A stretch of DNA of 64,000 bases from contig JASFXZ010000097.1 in assembly GCA_032209605.1 (NCBI GenBank), positions 186,001 to 250,000 on the forward strand, written 5' to 3'. The position numbers and the translations under genes are program-made. This stretch comes from Mactromeris polynyma (taxonomy: Eukaryota > Mollusca > Bivalvia > Venerida > Mactridae). This document shows, in pieces, positions 49,596-60,650 of the stretch. Position 1 is the stretch's first letter. Every line of letters begins with the position of its first letter. The notes below the pieces were generated by a model. It saw nothing but the letters and a program-made list of their open reading frames with translations, was not told where the DNA came from and did no database searches.

Positions 49596-50265
49596 CTGAA
49601 ATAAAACAACACTATATAAAAATGGTTCAATCATTTGGTGAGAAAATGATGTCAAAGAAAGTTCATTCACTGAGATAGTAACATTAGTTTAACTCACCAG
49701 TCCAACATATCAGAAGATCATTCCCACAAAAAAACAGTATCTTGAACATTTGAACTACTTAACAATTTTGAACATTCAGGCACTAAATTTAGGAACTTTA
49801 TTTTTCAACCTATGTTAACAGTTACATTTCCAATACCTTAAGCAACCAACAATTGACAATATTTCAAAGAGCCAGGCCTTTTTTCGTCATTGTGGGAATG
49901 TTTCCAACATCCATGGAGGTGGGGTATATACCTTTATTAATTGTCTTGAAAAATTGAAACTTAGCATCTATAAACATTTTTTTGAAGACAAAGACATGTT
50001 ATGCAGAGCCTGTACATAAAGGTATATTTTTATAGAAAGTACCTAGTACAATCATTTAAGACATTTAGATACACAACTATGCCAAAACAAGAAGCAAACT
50101 CATCAAAAGAAAAGAATGCAGCCACATGGGACTTTCCCTTTTGAGAATATTAATGTCTGGATTGGAAAAAATCTTATTTTTGCATCGGGAATACCTTTGC
50201 TTTTCAGAGGAACTACCAATTCAGCATATAACTTTAAGCTTTCACTAACAAGCATATTTTTCAAC
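49596..50265. other. Non-coding stretch
   Basis: No feature recognised; intron-like. Confidence 0.4.
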
Positions 50266-52152
50266 ATTGTCAAGGGAAAATTCAAGAGACGTACTGCTGG
50301 GACACAGTTCAAGCCCGGAAAAAAGATGTCGCCTGCTTACCTTCATCCAGTTACAGCTGCCACCGACCCAGATGCAGTTCAGATGTAGATGCACAGGTAC
50401 ACCAATACCAGACAGAGATGAAGAAACCAACACTTCGACCACGTCCAGACCTGCAAATGAAAACTACAGTTGAACCGCAAGGTAACAGAGTGGTAAACTA
50501 AAATAGATCGGCTTGTCATCATTATGAACAATGTTTATAAAGAGCATAGTGCAAGGAAATGCAGGAATTTGAATATCTCAGTACGTGAAGAACGGAAGTT
50601 AGGACTCGGTTCTCAGTTACAGTTTGCATCATGTGGGTTTGTGTACTAAGCAAAATGGAGACGTTCACAAACTGTAGAGAGAACAAGGGAGCCGCTATAA
50701 ACATGCTACTGGCATCAGCGCTGCAGGATATATCAATTGGAATAGAAAAAGCAAACTTGTTATTGATGTCAATGGATATTCCACCACCCACCAGAAGCCA
50801 TATGCAGACTCTGGTGACTCATGCCAGCCTCAACATCATTAGGCTAAACGAGGAAGACACGGCGGAGAAGAGACGGATGGTCATTCAACACAACTGCGAC
50901 CAGGGAAAACTTAACCCACAACATATTGACCTATCCTTCGATGGCCGCTACAATGCCACCCGAATGGTTTCATCGTACAAACTCGGACAAGGATCTTCTC
51001 AAGCCTTCGGTGTAGCGATTGAACACCATACCAGCTACAAGTACATAGTGGCCTTGGCGGTAGAAAATAAGCTATGTTGGTCAGGCGCATACCTACGGAA
51101 CAAGGGCTTCGACATCACCTGCCCAGGGGGGTATGCCGATTGTACGGCTACGATACCATTCATGCAGCCACACTCGGAGAGACATATGGCGTATAGCATT
51201 GCAGAGCAGCTATCCAATGAAAACATATTCATTAGGACTCTAACGACAGATGGCGACACAAGGGCTTATCTGGGAATGGGTGATTTCTATAAGACACTGG
51301 GGAATGCATGAAAAGTCTGCCGCCAAGCCGACCCAAACCATCTTCGTAACAGGCAAGTGAGGAAGGTCAGAAGCTCCAACTGGAGCCAAAACCTGTTTGG
51401 CGGCAAATGATTGACATAGTTCGACAACAAGCCACTGCAGCTCTGGCTAAGGATGTCAAGTCCCGATGTAGTGCCATAATAGAAAAACTACGGGCAGAGA
51501 CAGGTGGTGATTTAAAAAAGGAGATTCCATGCTTACCTGCAATACGTGAGGCAACTCTAGAATGTTACAGTGGTAATTGCAGCTTCTGTCCACATGATTC
51601 ACTTGTTTGTTCCGGTGTCGGGGGGTTGGCGACTGGTGGTACCACTCAAAGTATCTACCGACGCACAATATCCATCACCTGGAATATACAGAGAATGAGC
51701 GCCAACTGTTGTCCACCATAATTGAGATCAGACTAAGCGAGTTCGCCGTCTTATCTGTTACCAGCAACCTGTCGACACAGAAATGTGAGGCATTCAACAG
51801 GGCAGTACTGTCATCACTGCCCAAAGACATTAACTTGTCCAGAAACTTTGGTGGGAGTCTGGCATCAAAAACACTTCAACTCAACAATTCGCTACTGGAA
51901 TTGGTTGGGAAGAAAGTGGCAAGCCTCACCGGTAAATAACTTTCAACATGGGCAATGAGGTACCTGAGATTTACCTCAAGAAGATCTCAACAACACAAAG
52001 CAGTTAAAAAAACGACAAAGTTCAAAACCCGCCGTCGAAACAACCGGGTCAAGTTAGAGTATGAGTACCACAGAGCCAGAAATGCATGCCTGAACATTGA
52101 GGACGATTACATTAAAGGTCAACGAGATGTACCCAGACCTAGTACATAGTGT
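50266..52152 (+). pseudogene. Mutator-like (MULE) transposase, frameshifted
   Basis: The best part is 50631-51311. A helical N-terminal region (ENKGAAINMLLASALQDIS, PPPTRS) leads into the catalytic RNase-H-like core, with DLSFDGRYN (first Asp), ENKLCWSGAYLRNKGF, CPGGYADCTA and TTDGDT (second Asp). Frame shifts follow near 51310, 51410 and 51600. Coding continues as a Cys-rich C-terminal part (CYSGNCSFCPHDSLVC) and a conserved SNLSTQKCEAFNRAVLSSLP block, ending in a basic tail near 52149. Upstream, an Arg/Lys segment (KFKRRTAGTQFKPGKK) at 50276 fits the protein's start region. The family is the metazoan Mutator-like transposase (PF20700-type, from memory). At least four frame breaks suggest a dead copy. 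Confidence 0.88.
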
Positions 52153-52951
52153 TTCTGGGAAACACAACTGAGTTTGCTCTAATAAGAGAATGCGAAACTA
52201 TGCGCAAATTGGGAGGAGCTCCGTCACATTCATGGCAGAATGTCTGATGAGGCCTGATGCTGGCCGAAACGGGAAAGCTCAATCAAATGAAATATAGTCT
52301 ATAGTCTAATAAAAACAACAACAACAGCATAACAACAACAATAGCAACAACAACAAAAAGCAGCAGCAGCAATCACAGAAACAAATTTTGACCCCATTGT
52401 ACCCCTTGTAGTATACTTAAATATATTTATAAAATTAATTATATTTTCCAAAAATGGCATCAAAGTGTGTATAATATTACATAAAACAACCCAAATAATA
52501 TACCCGGTCTTTTTATGAAGGTTCACACAGAAGCAGAGAACAAACAATCAAGGGGAGATCACTCCAAATCCATTTTTACTGAAATTTGGCTGTCATTTTT
52601 TTTAAAAATTGAATTAAATTACAATTTCACAAACCTCAATAAAATCCTGTTGGCCACTGGTTTCGATTGACCTAAAATACTAGCATGCAAAGTTTCATTG
52701 ATGTAGACACACTGGTTGCTGAAATATCCAACTTCAAAGATTTGCCATCTAGGTGTCGGCCCGGTGCTTTTTCGCCCTCTTTATTCTATAGTAAAACTAC
52801 AAGATTTGCACTGGAATTGTGAACTCCACAATATTTCCCCAGCTATTTGCAATATCTAGTATTCAAATACAACACTAGTACAGTAAATCCACACCAGAAA
52901 ACACCACCACGACCTGGTAACTTTTCTGCTATCATTCAATGTATACAGTAT
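51247..52951. repeat. Duplicated segment A, copy 1
   Basis: The segment from 'cagatggcgacac' to 'gtatacagtatct' is repeated at 53998-55702 with an offset of exactly 2751 and, as far as I can read, one substitution (51615 g, 54366 a). It contains the 3' two-thirds of the Mutator-like gene and downstream non-coding sequence. Confidence 0.93.
52313..52372. repeat. AAC/AGC triplet microsatellite
   Basis: Interrupted (AAC)n followed by (AGC)n. A duplicate is at 55064-55123. The Cys/Val-rich minus-strand frame over it is a by-product. Confidence 0.9.
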
Positions 52952-53997
52952 CTCCATTGCCATGGCAACCAGATTCAATTTTGAAAAGAGTCCACATAAG
53001 GATTATTTCTGTGAACTTTGGTCAAAGTTGGCAAACTACTTTAGGAGGAGACAAAGTTTAAGATAAGTGTGAACGGAGGGCATACAGACAGACAGACAGA
53101 CAGATGGTGAGGGTTGTATTGAATTTAATAACATTTTTCACAAAACATGATTTTTACAAGTCGTCAGCTTAAAATTATAATGCTATAACTACCATTTTTC
53201 ACTTTTCGAGAAAATGGAGGTCAAAGATTGAAATGTAATTATTTTGTTTATTTTTGTCCGAATGGAAAAAAGTAAGATTTGGCATGCAGTGTGGTACTGG
53301 CAGCAAAGTTCTCGATGAGTTTGGGTCAGTTTAAAGCTGTGGTATGATCGATATTGAGGAAAATATGTTTTTTTTTAAATTATATTCCGTTATAGTAAAT
53401 AGCGCAACATATTACAAAAAAGCATTACGAACAACTATAGCATAAGTTGTGTTTTAACCTATCTCCAATGTTTGATCTTGTAACATCTTATCGGGATTTG
53501 TTTTATTTTTTATTATTGTTTGCTATACACGTTACTTAAATTATAATGGACCGTCGAAATAGGGAACAAGGAATATGAATCGTTATAATTGACGGATTTG
53601 TCATATTATGTAATATGAATATCTGCAAGAACAAGCAGAAATCTCAATTTTATAATTTAATTTCAACAAACCAATATCAAAATCAGAACTGAACAGAACA
53701 GTATTGCAAACACATACGGTACTTACTGTTACAACAAATCAAACAATGAAAGAAACTATAACATAAGAAAATGCCTGCAAAATAAGTTAGTTGTGAATCG
53801 GCCCTCACTAATTTTGTTATATAGTCAGTATAATAGAGCTTTGAAAGAACTATACTGTATTGCAAACACATACAGTACTTACTGTTACAACAAATCAAAC
53901 AATTTTAGTAACTATTACATGAGATAGTGTCTGCAAAGACGTTTTAAAGTCATCCACACAGAACGTTATAGTTTGAGTAAACTTTCATAGAAGATGG
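52952..53997. repeat. Duplicated segment B, copy 1
   Basis: From 'ccattgccatggcaaccaga' to 'aactttcatagaag', repeated at 56908-57947 with almost no change (one difference: 'gcctgcaaaa' against 'gcctccaaaa'). It starts inside a dispersed repeat ('cagacagacagacagatgg' near 53090). It also holds a 157-bp internal direct repeat (phrase 'tattgcaaacacatac' at 53702 and 53859). Its last bases are the 3' end of the transposase-like gene at 57.9 kb. Confidence 0.93.
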
Positions 53998-55702
53998 CAG
54001 ATGGCGACACAAGGGCTTATCTGGGAATGGGTGATTTCTATAAGACACTGGGGAATGCATGAAAAGTCTGCCGCCAAGCCGACCCAAACCATCTTCGTAA
54101 CAGGCAAGTGAGGAAGGTCAGAAGCTCCAACTGGAGCCAAAACCTGTTTGGCGGCAAATGATTGACATAGTTCGACAACAAGCCACTGCAGCTCTGGCTA
54201 AGGATGTCAAGTCCCGATGTAGTGCCATAATAGAAAAACTACGGGCAGAGACAGGTGGTGATTTAAAAAAGGAGATTCCATGCTTACCTGCAATACGTGA
54301 GGCAACTCTAGAATGTTACAGTGGTAATTGCAGCTTCTGTCCACATGATTCACTTGTTTGTTCCGATGTCGGGGGGTTGGCGACTGGTGGTACCACTCAA
54401 AGTATCTACCGACGCACAATATCCATCACCTGGAATATACAGAGAATGAGCGCCAACTGTTGTCCACCATAATTGAGATCAGACTAAGCGAGTTCGCCGT
54501 CTTATCTGTTACCAGCAACCTGTCGACACAGAAATGTGAGGCATTCAACAGGGCAGTACTGTCATCACTGCCCAAAGACATTAACTTGTCCAGAAACTTT
54601 GGTGGGAGTCTGGCATCAAAAACACTTCAACTCAACAATTCGCTACTGGAATTGGTTGGGAAGAAAGTGGCAAGCCTCACCGGTAAATAACTTTCAACAT
54701 GGGCAATGAGGTACCTGAGATTTACCTCAAGAAGATCTCAACAACACAAAGCAGTTAAAAAAACGACAAAGTTCAAAACCCGCCGTCGAAACAACCGGGT
54801 CAAGTTAGAGTATGAGTACCACAGAGCCAGAAATGCATGCCTGAACATTGAGGACGATTACATTAAAGGTCAACGAGATGTACCCAGACCTAGTACATAG
54901 TGTTTCTGGGAAACACAACTGAGTTTGCTCTAATAAGAGAATGCGAAACTATGCGCAAATTGGGAGGAGCTCCGTCACATTCATGGCAGAATGTCTGATG
55001 AGGCCTGATGCTGGCCGAAACGGGAAAGCTCAATCAAATGAAATATAGTCTATAGTCTAATAAAAACAACAACAACAGCATAACAACAACAATAGCAACA
55101 ACAACAAAAAGCAGCAGCAGCAATCACAGAAACAAATTTTGACCCCATTGTACCCCTTGTAGTATACTTAAATATATTTATAAAATTAATTATATTTTCC
55201 AAAAATGGCATCAAAGTGTGTATAATATTACATAAAACAACCCAAATAATATACCCGGTCTTTTTATGAAGGTTCACACAGAAGCAGAGAACAAACAATC
55301 AAGGGGAGATCACTCCAAATCCATTTTTACTGAAATTTGGCTGTCATTTTTTTTAAAAATTGAATTAAATTACAATTTCACAAACCTCAATAAAATCCTG
55401 TTGGCCACTGGTTTCGATTGACCTAAAATACTAGCATGCAAAGTTTCATTGATGTAGACACACTGGTTGCTGAAATATCCAACTTCAAAGATTTGCCATC
55501 TAGGTGTCGGCCCGGTGCTTTTTCGCCCTCTTTATTCTATAGTAAAACTACAAGATTTGCACTGGAATTGTGAACTCCACAATATTTCCCCAGCTATTTG
55601 CAATATCTAGTATTCAAATACAACACTAGTACAGTAAATCCACACCAGAAAACACCACCACGACCTGGTAACTTTTCTGCTATCATTCAATGTATACAGT
55701 AT
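53998..55702. repeat. Duplicated segment A, copy 2 (with truncated Mutator-like pseudogene)
   Basis: Near-identical to 51247-52951. It begins in the middle of the catalytic domain of the Mutator-like transposase (at TDGDTRAYLG), so this copy lacks the N-terminal half and the first catalytic Asp. All frame breaks of the first copy are shared, so the breaks are older than the duplication. Confidence 0.93.
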
Positions 55703-56907
55703 CTGTCAAAATTTTCAATACACAACTGTCAACATGGCCGAAACGGTGCATTTTCTAAATCCTTCCATGCAAAAATGTAGTTCTGAAAAACAAAGAAAAT
55801 TCACTGTTTCAGTGCTCAGAAATGACACAAAAGTTGCACAGTATAATGTAACAATAAATACAGCTGACAATGAATCAGTACAGCCAGAGACAGCCTTAAG
55901 CGTACAACGACCCGGAAGTACTTGCTCACCAGGCCGACACCGTATGTCTTCACAATACTGTATATGTCTACACCATACTGTACAGCTATAGAGCAACAGA
56001 TTTTTCATGCAATTAGTTTTTGCTTCCAAATTGTTTACTAAAATAGTATTTCACTCCAACAGTGACAATTTAATGAATAAGTTTTTTTTGAAGTTATTTA
56101 GTATGTTGGTAATTTCTTTCAATAAAGTGAGTTACCAGAAGCGCAACAGAAGAGCGTAGTACATACACATGTAATTTATAGAACTTTACCTACAGACGTG
56201 TATTTACCTTACACACCACTTACAGGAAATGCAAATTGTTTTAATTGACTGATGTTGAACTTTAAATTGTTTTAGGTGAAAATCAATTTGTTTTCACATT
56301 AAAATGATGTTTATCTGTTGTGCTGTGGCTACGTCTTCTTCTAAACAGTTATAATGTTACAATGCAGGAAGAAGTTCATCAATAAAAATCATTTTGGAAA
56401 GTTTAGTTAAATAAATCATTGTTGTATAAATGAAACACCTAAAAATATACAACAAATATACTCTGCAAACATTTGTAGAAACATATACTGATGTATATTA
56501 TTGTAGACAAAAGTTTTAAATCTTACATTGACAGGCATGTTGAAAGAGTTGCTTTCTAAAGCTGTCTGCCATTTCTCCAAATGATTGTAATGAGATTTCA
56601 CTCTTTGACTGCTCAAATCTGTAAGGATCCTGGGGTTTACTGCAAGCCTGAAAAGAAACAATTCAATCACATAAGCAGCTAAACATCATTGTTCACCACT
56701 ACCATAAAACATTGGACCAGCAGATCTTGAAAAGAAGATTTTTAAAGTTTCCACTATTTACATATAGGAAAAGTAGCACAGCCCCCGGCTGCCATATTTT
56801 TCGACAAACCAACTAAGTTGAACAATCTTTGTCACCCAAGGTACATTTGTGTGAAATTTTGTCGTAATTGGTAGCTTATGACAAGATGATTTTTGAAGTT
56901 TTTACTC
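55703..56907. other. Segment U, present only in the second copy
   Basis: These 1205 bases lie between A' and B' but are absent between A and B. The left part has a plus-strand ATG frame of 85 codons (55734-55991, starting MAETVHFLNPSMQKC), of unknown meaning. The middle has a candidate minus-strand exon (56527-56647). The right part (56740-56907) is a dispersed repeat continuous with B'. Since the repeat runs through the U/B' border, the second copy looks like the ancestral arrangement and the first copy looks like it lost U. Confidence 0.75.
56527..56647 (-). CDS. Candidate 121-base exon, unrecognised gene
   Basis: An acceptor (GTTTCTTTTCAG) and a strong donor (CAAT|GTAAGA) bracket 121 bases. 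In phase zero the product is ACSKPQDPYRFEQSKSEISL followed by QSFGEMADSFRKQLFQHACQ, polar and helical, ending with one spare base. A second frame is also open, so the reading is not certain. It would join in phase to the candidate exon at 62673-62760. No family recognised. Confidence 0.45.
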
Positions 56908-57065
56908 TCCATTGCCATGGCAACCAGATTCAATTTTGAAAAGAGTCCACATAAGGATTATTTCTGTGAACTTTGGTCAAAGTTGGCAAACTACTTTAGG
57001 AGGAGACAAAGTTTAAGATAAGTGTGAACGGAGGGCATACAGACAGACAGACAGACAGATGGTGA
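56740..57065. repeat. Dispersed mollusc-type repeat, second family member
   Basis: Starts 'gtttccactatttacatata', contains 'ggctgccatatttttcgaca' and 'ccattgccatggcaaccaga', and ends with 'cagacagacagacagatgg'. Related to the pair at 8130-8800. Confidence 0.8.
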
Positions 57066-57947
57066 GGGTTGTATTGAATTTAATAACATTTTTCACAAAA
57101 CATGATTTTTACAAGTCGTCAGCTTAAAATTATAATGCTATAACTACCATTTTTCACTTTTCGAGAAAATGGAGGTCAAAGATTGAAATGTAATTATTTT
57201 GTTTATTTTTGTCCGAATGGAAAAAAGTAAGATTTGGCATGCAGTGTGGTACTGGCAGCAAAGTTCTCGATGAGTTTGGGTCAGTTTAAAGCTGTGGTAT
57301 GATCGATATTGAGGAAAATATGTTTTTTTTTAAATTATATTCCGTTATAGTAAATAGCGCAACATATTACAAAAAAGCATTACGAACAACTATAGCATAA
57401 GTTGTGTTTTAACCTATCTCCAATGTTTGATCTTGTAACATCTTATCGGGATTTGTTTTATTTTTTATTATTGTTTGCTATACACGTTACTTAAATTATA
57501 ATGGACCGTCGAAATAGGGAACAAGGAATATGAATCGTTATAATTGACGGATTTGTCATATTATGTAATATGAATATCTGCAAGAACAAGCAGAAATCTC
57601 AATTTTATAATTTAATTTCAACAAACCAATATCAAAATCAGAACTGAACAGAACAGTATTGCAAACACATACGGTACTTACTGTTACAACAAATCAAACA
57701 ATGAAAGAAACTATAACATAAGAAAATGCCTCCAAAATAAGTTAGTTGTGAATCGGCCCTCACTAATTTTGTTATATAGTCAGTATAATAGAGCTTTGAA
57801 AGAACTATACTGTATTGCAAACACATACAGTACTTACTGTTACAACAAATCAAACAATTTTAGTAACTATTACATGAGATAGTGTCTGCAAAGACGTTTT
57901 AAAGTCATCCACACAGAACGTTATAGTTTGAGTAAACTTTCATAGAA
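56908..57947. repeat. Duplicated segment B, copy 2
   Basis: See 52952-53997. Here B is continuous on the right with the transposase-like gene, whose last codons and TAA (57921-57923) it contains. Confidence 0.93.
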
Positions 57948-59928
57948 GTTCATGTCAACTAAGGGCATGTGTCTCAGCATGCTTTGGATGTCTTTTGTCT
58001 TCGCCAGAGATATAACTGGTACATATTTTAACAAGTCTTGGAAGTGTAAGTGCCTTTGAAATCGAACTCTGTGTATCACGCCTGACAGTAGTCTCATTTG
58101 CTGAAGAATCAACTGTAAATGGCATGCTACCAACATATGAAAGTGACTTCACTTTGGTGTATGGAATTCGCTTATAGTCAAATGACCCAGCAGATTTCTG
58201 GAAATCATATACTTCACTGCGTTTCAGTTGATGTATAATCATTGACTATCTCCTGACGTCTTTCATGATTCTCATTAAACTAATGGGACTGTAGACATCA
58301 GATTTGCAAAGTTCTTTTTCAATATGTGAATGTATGTTGTCAACTTCTTGGATGCTCGAGTGACCTGGTGTACAAAACTTCGGTTCAATTGACACAACTG
58401 ATGAATGACACTGTAAGAATGTTTGTATGGCATAACTCATAAAACTGTTCCTGTTTTGTGGGATGCACGAATCTGACCACAGTACAATGCTGGTTACTTC
58501 TGGATGGTTTATCACAACTTTTTTAAGAATAATTAGCAAAGCGCTTGCAATTTCATTTCCTCCGCTTCCCACCAAGCCATCATTCCACATGACATTGTGT
58601 GCTGCTTTACAAGTTGAGCAATGGGCAGTTAAATTGTAAACGTTTAATTTCCTCTTATAATAATAGTTGGATACATTTGCACGTGGACATGTTAACACTT
58701 TCTCCATATCAAAACAGATAGTTGTTACAGTTAAATCATCGTTGGCTCTATCACGATCTCTTTCCAGTTTTGTATTATCTTTGTCTCTCATGTGATTTTC
58801 ATACTTCGTTTTCAGTATTGGAGCTATACTTGTGATATTTATTTTAATCTCATCACACAAATCGCATCTGTCTTTCTTAGGTTTGAAAAATCCAATGTTA
58901 AATTCAGTCTTCAAGATGCTGTGGTACAGAGTCTCATTTTGTGGTGTAACACTACTTTCAGCACAGTGGTTTTGATATAATCGATACATCTTGGACACTG
59001 TTAGATTTGCTTCTAAGTACTCCTTTGTAGAACTTGCCCTGCAATAATGAGATGGTACCTTTGGAAAGGAACGTATATGCTGGCGTATTACATTGCGGTC
59101 TTCTTCTGGGATACGTTTCTTGGTATGTTGACCCCTTTTATCTGAAACATTTAGATCATCGTGTTTCTTATAGAAGTACTCTATTCGTTTATTACTGATA
59201 TCAAGAGTTGACAAATAATACTCTTTACACACACGGACTCTCTCTGTATCCTTAGGTAAATGGTATGCTATGCTGTGTTTCCGCCTTGAACACTCGGATG
59301 ATGTTCTTTTTCTGACCTTTAGTGCTCTGTCTGTAGTGTTTGCATAGAAAGTATTTTTCTCTGTATCAGTTAACGCCCAGAATCCATTCTTAATCTCCTC
59401 GCACTGATTTTGAGTGAAGTGTAGAGCACATTTGAATTTACACTTTCCAAAGCAATCATTTCGAGTTGTCACCTCCTTTGCCTTCACTATTTTTCCACGT
59501 GTATTAGTATACTCCAAACCACTTTGTCTTCTTCGCTTTCTGATATTCTGTTTCCATTGTGTTTCATCTCTGATGCGTTTCCTACTCCGTTTCTCATTGA
59601 CATATCTATGCTCATTGGTAGAATTTTCTCTAACAATGTCACTGCCTTCAGTTGATTCACTTGAGGTACAAACACTTCGATCAACGTTATTGACTATATC
59701 AGATGCAAGTATTGTAATACTTTCATGCACATTTACTGTGTTACTTGATAGCCTTTCATTAGTACCATCTTCGACAATAACTGTTATGGCATTATCATTA
59801 TACGGAATTCCTATTGTACTATTACTGTCACATAATGTTTGTTTACTCTTTTCAACTTCATTGTTGTTTTCGTCCGTTCCATCGAAATCATCACTGGAAT
59901 AGTTACTTTCACTGTCATTTTGTAACAA
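57921..59928 (-). pseudogene. DDE/RNase-H-like invertebrate protein, probably transposase-derived, with one in-frame stop and one frameshift
   Basis: A frame of 560 codons runs from 59928 to a TAG at 58246-58248. The same frame then continues for 95 codons with conserved sequence (IHQLKRSEVYDFQKSAGSFD, YKRIPYTKVK), and a one-base shift near 58065 leads to a final block ending MPLVDMNFYE and a TAA at 57921. Order: acidic Ser/Asn-rich start (1-100); Arg/Lys-rich nuclear-localisation-like stretch (113-135); Cys cluster CFGKCKFKC (159-167); RCDLC (354-358). The core has FDMEK (Asp 407), YYYKRKLNVYNLTAHC, WNDGLVGSGGNEIAS, IVLWSDSCIPQNRN (Asp 486) and PGHSSIQEVDNIHSHIEK (521-538). The D-D-(D/E) spacing suggests an RNase-H fold. 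I recall this as a widespread uncharacterised invertebrate family (DUF7869-like; not verified). The frame opens without ATG (TTG TTA CAA), so an upstream exon or lost start is implied. Confidence 0.8.
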
Positions 59929-59950
59929 ATGAACAAATGAAGTGCTTGCA

Positions 59951-60650
59951 TTATGTTAAACTTCTCCATGACTTGAATATGCTAAAATTAACATCCAGAT
60001 ATGTGTCTCGTATACAGCGATTAAAATGCACTTCAGACACACTTTGGTCAAGCAAAAGGTGGAAGAACAATAACAAAGAACAACTTAAAACTCGTTTACA
60101 GCTATCGACCATACAATTTACACCACAAACATCTAACACAGTCAGATACTTTCCTTCGACAATCTCACATACCGTGTTACGGCTTATATTGGTGAAAGAA
60201 ACATACAGGTGATCAAGCTTCGGCAGGTATTTCAAAACAGTAAAATCCTCGTCCACAAGGTGTTTGCAACCAGACAGGTTCAATATTTCAATATTTGGTG
60301 TATTCAGAGTAAAACACAAACTTGAAATAGGTTGATCGACTCCCAGAACAATTTTTTACTATTCATGTAGGTTGAGAATAATAAATCTTATTCATAGCTT
60401 TTGCACTGCACATCAAATCGACATAGTAGCAATCGTTTAAATGCAGGTGCATGACGTACAATTCTTTGAAGATCTTCGTTTCGAATACTAAGACAACTAT
60501 CAAACGCAAAGTCTTCCCAGAGCAAAGATACCTCACTAATTAAGGAATGGAATCTTGTACATGTCCTATTCAGTCAACAGCAACTCGTGTAATGTGATAT
60601 ACGACAGGATCTTCACCAGCAGTTGTCAGGCAGCAAAATTAACGAAACCC
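59951..60650 (-). pseudogene. F-box / leucine-rich repeat gene, decayed
   Basis: Behind an acceptor (GATTTATTTCAG at 60651) the sequence reads, over shifted frames, as an F-box: LPD, then VKILSYITLHELLLT, then CTRFHSLISEVSLLWEDF. Leucine-rich repeats of the AMN1/FBXL type follow (NIEILNLSGCKHLVDEDF, LPKLDHLYVSFTNIS, YLTVLDVCGV) to a TAA at 59951. F-box proteins recruit substrates to SCF ubiquitin ligases through Skp1, with the repeats binding the substrate. At least three breaks occur (near 60620, 60575 and 60390). The only long intact frame is 60319-59951. It lies 22 bases upstream of the transposase-like frame on the same strand. Confidence 0.75.

Noticed and set aside
52299..52547. Cys/Val-rich 82-codon minus frame (and its copy at 55050-55298)
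   Set aside because: It is the translation of an AAC/AGC microsatellite; present twice only because the whole segment is duplicated.
53683..53898. 71-codon minus frame (and copy at 57638-57853)
   Set aside because: It spans a 157-bp internal direct repeat and has no splice sites, start context or similarity.
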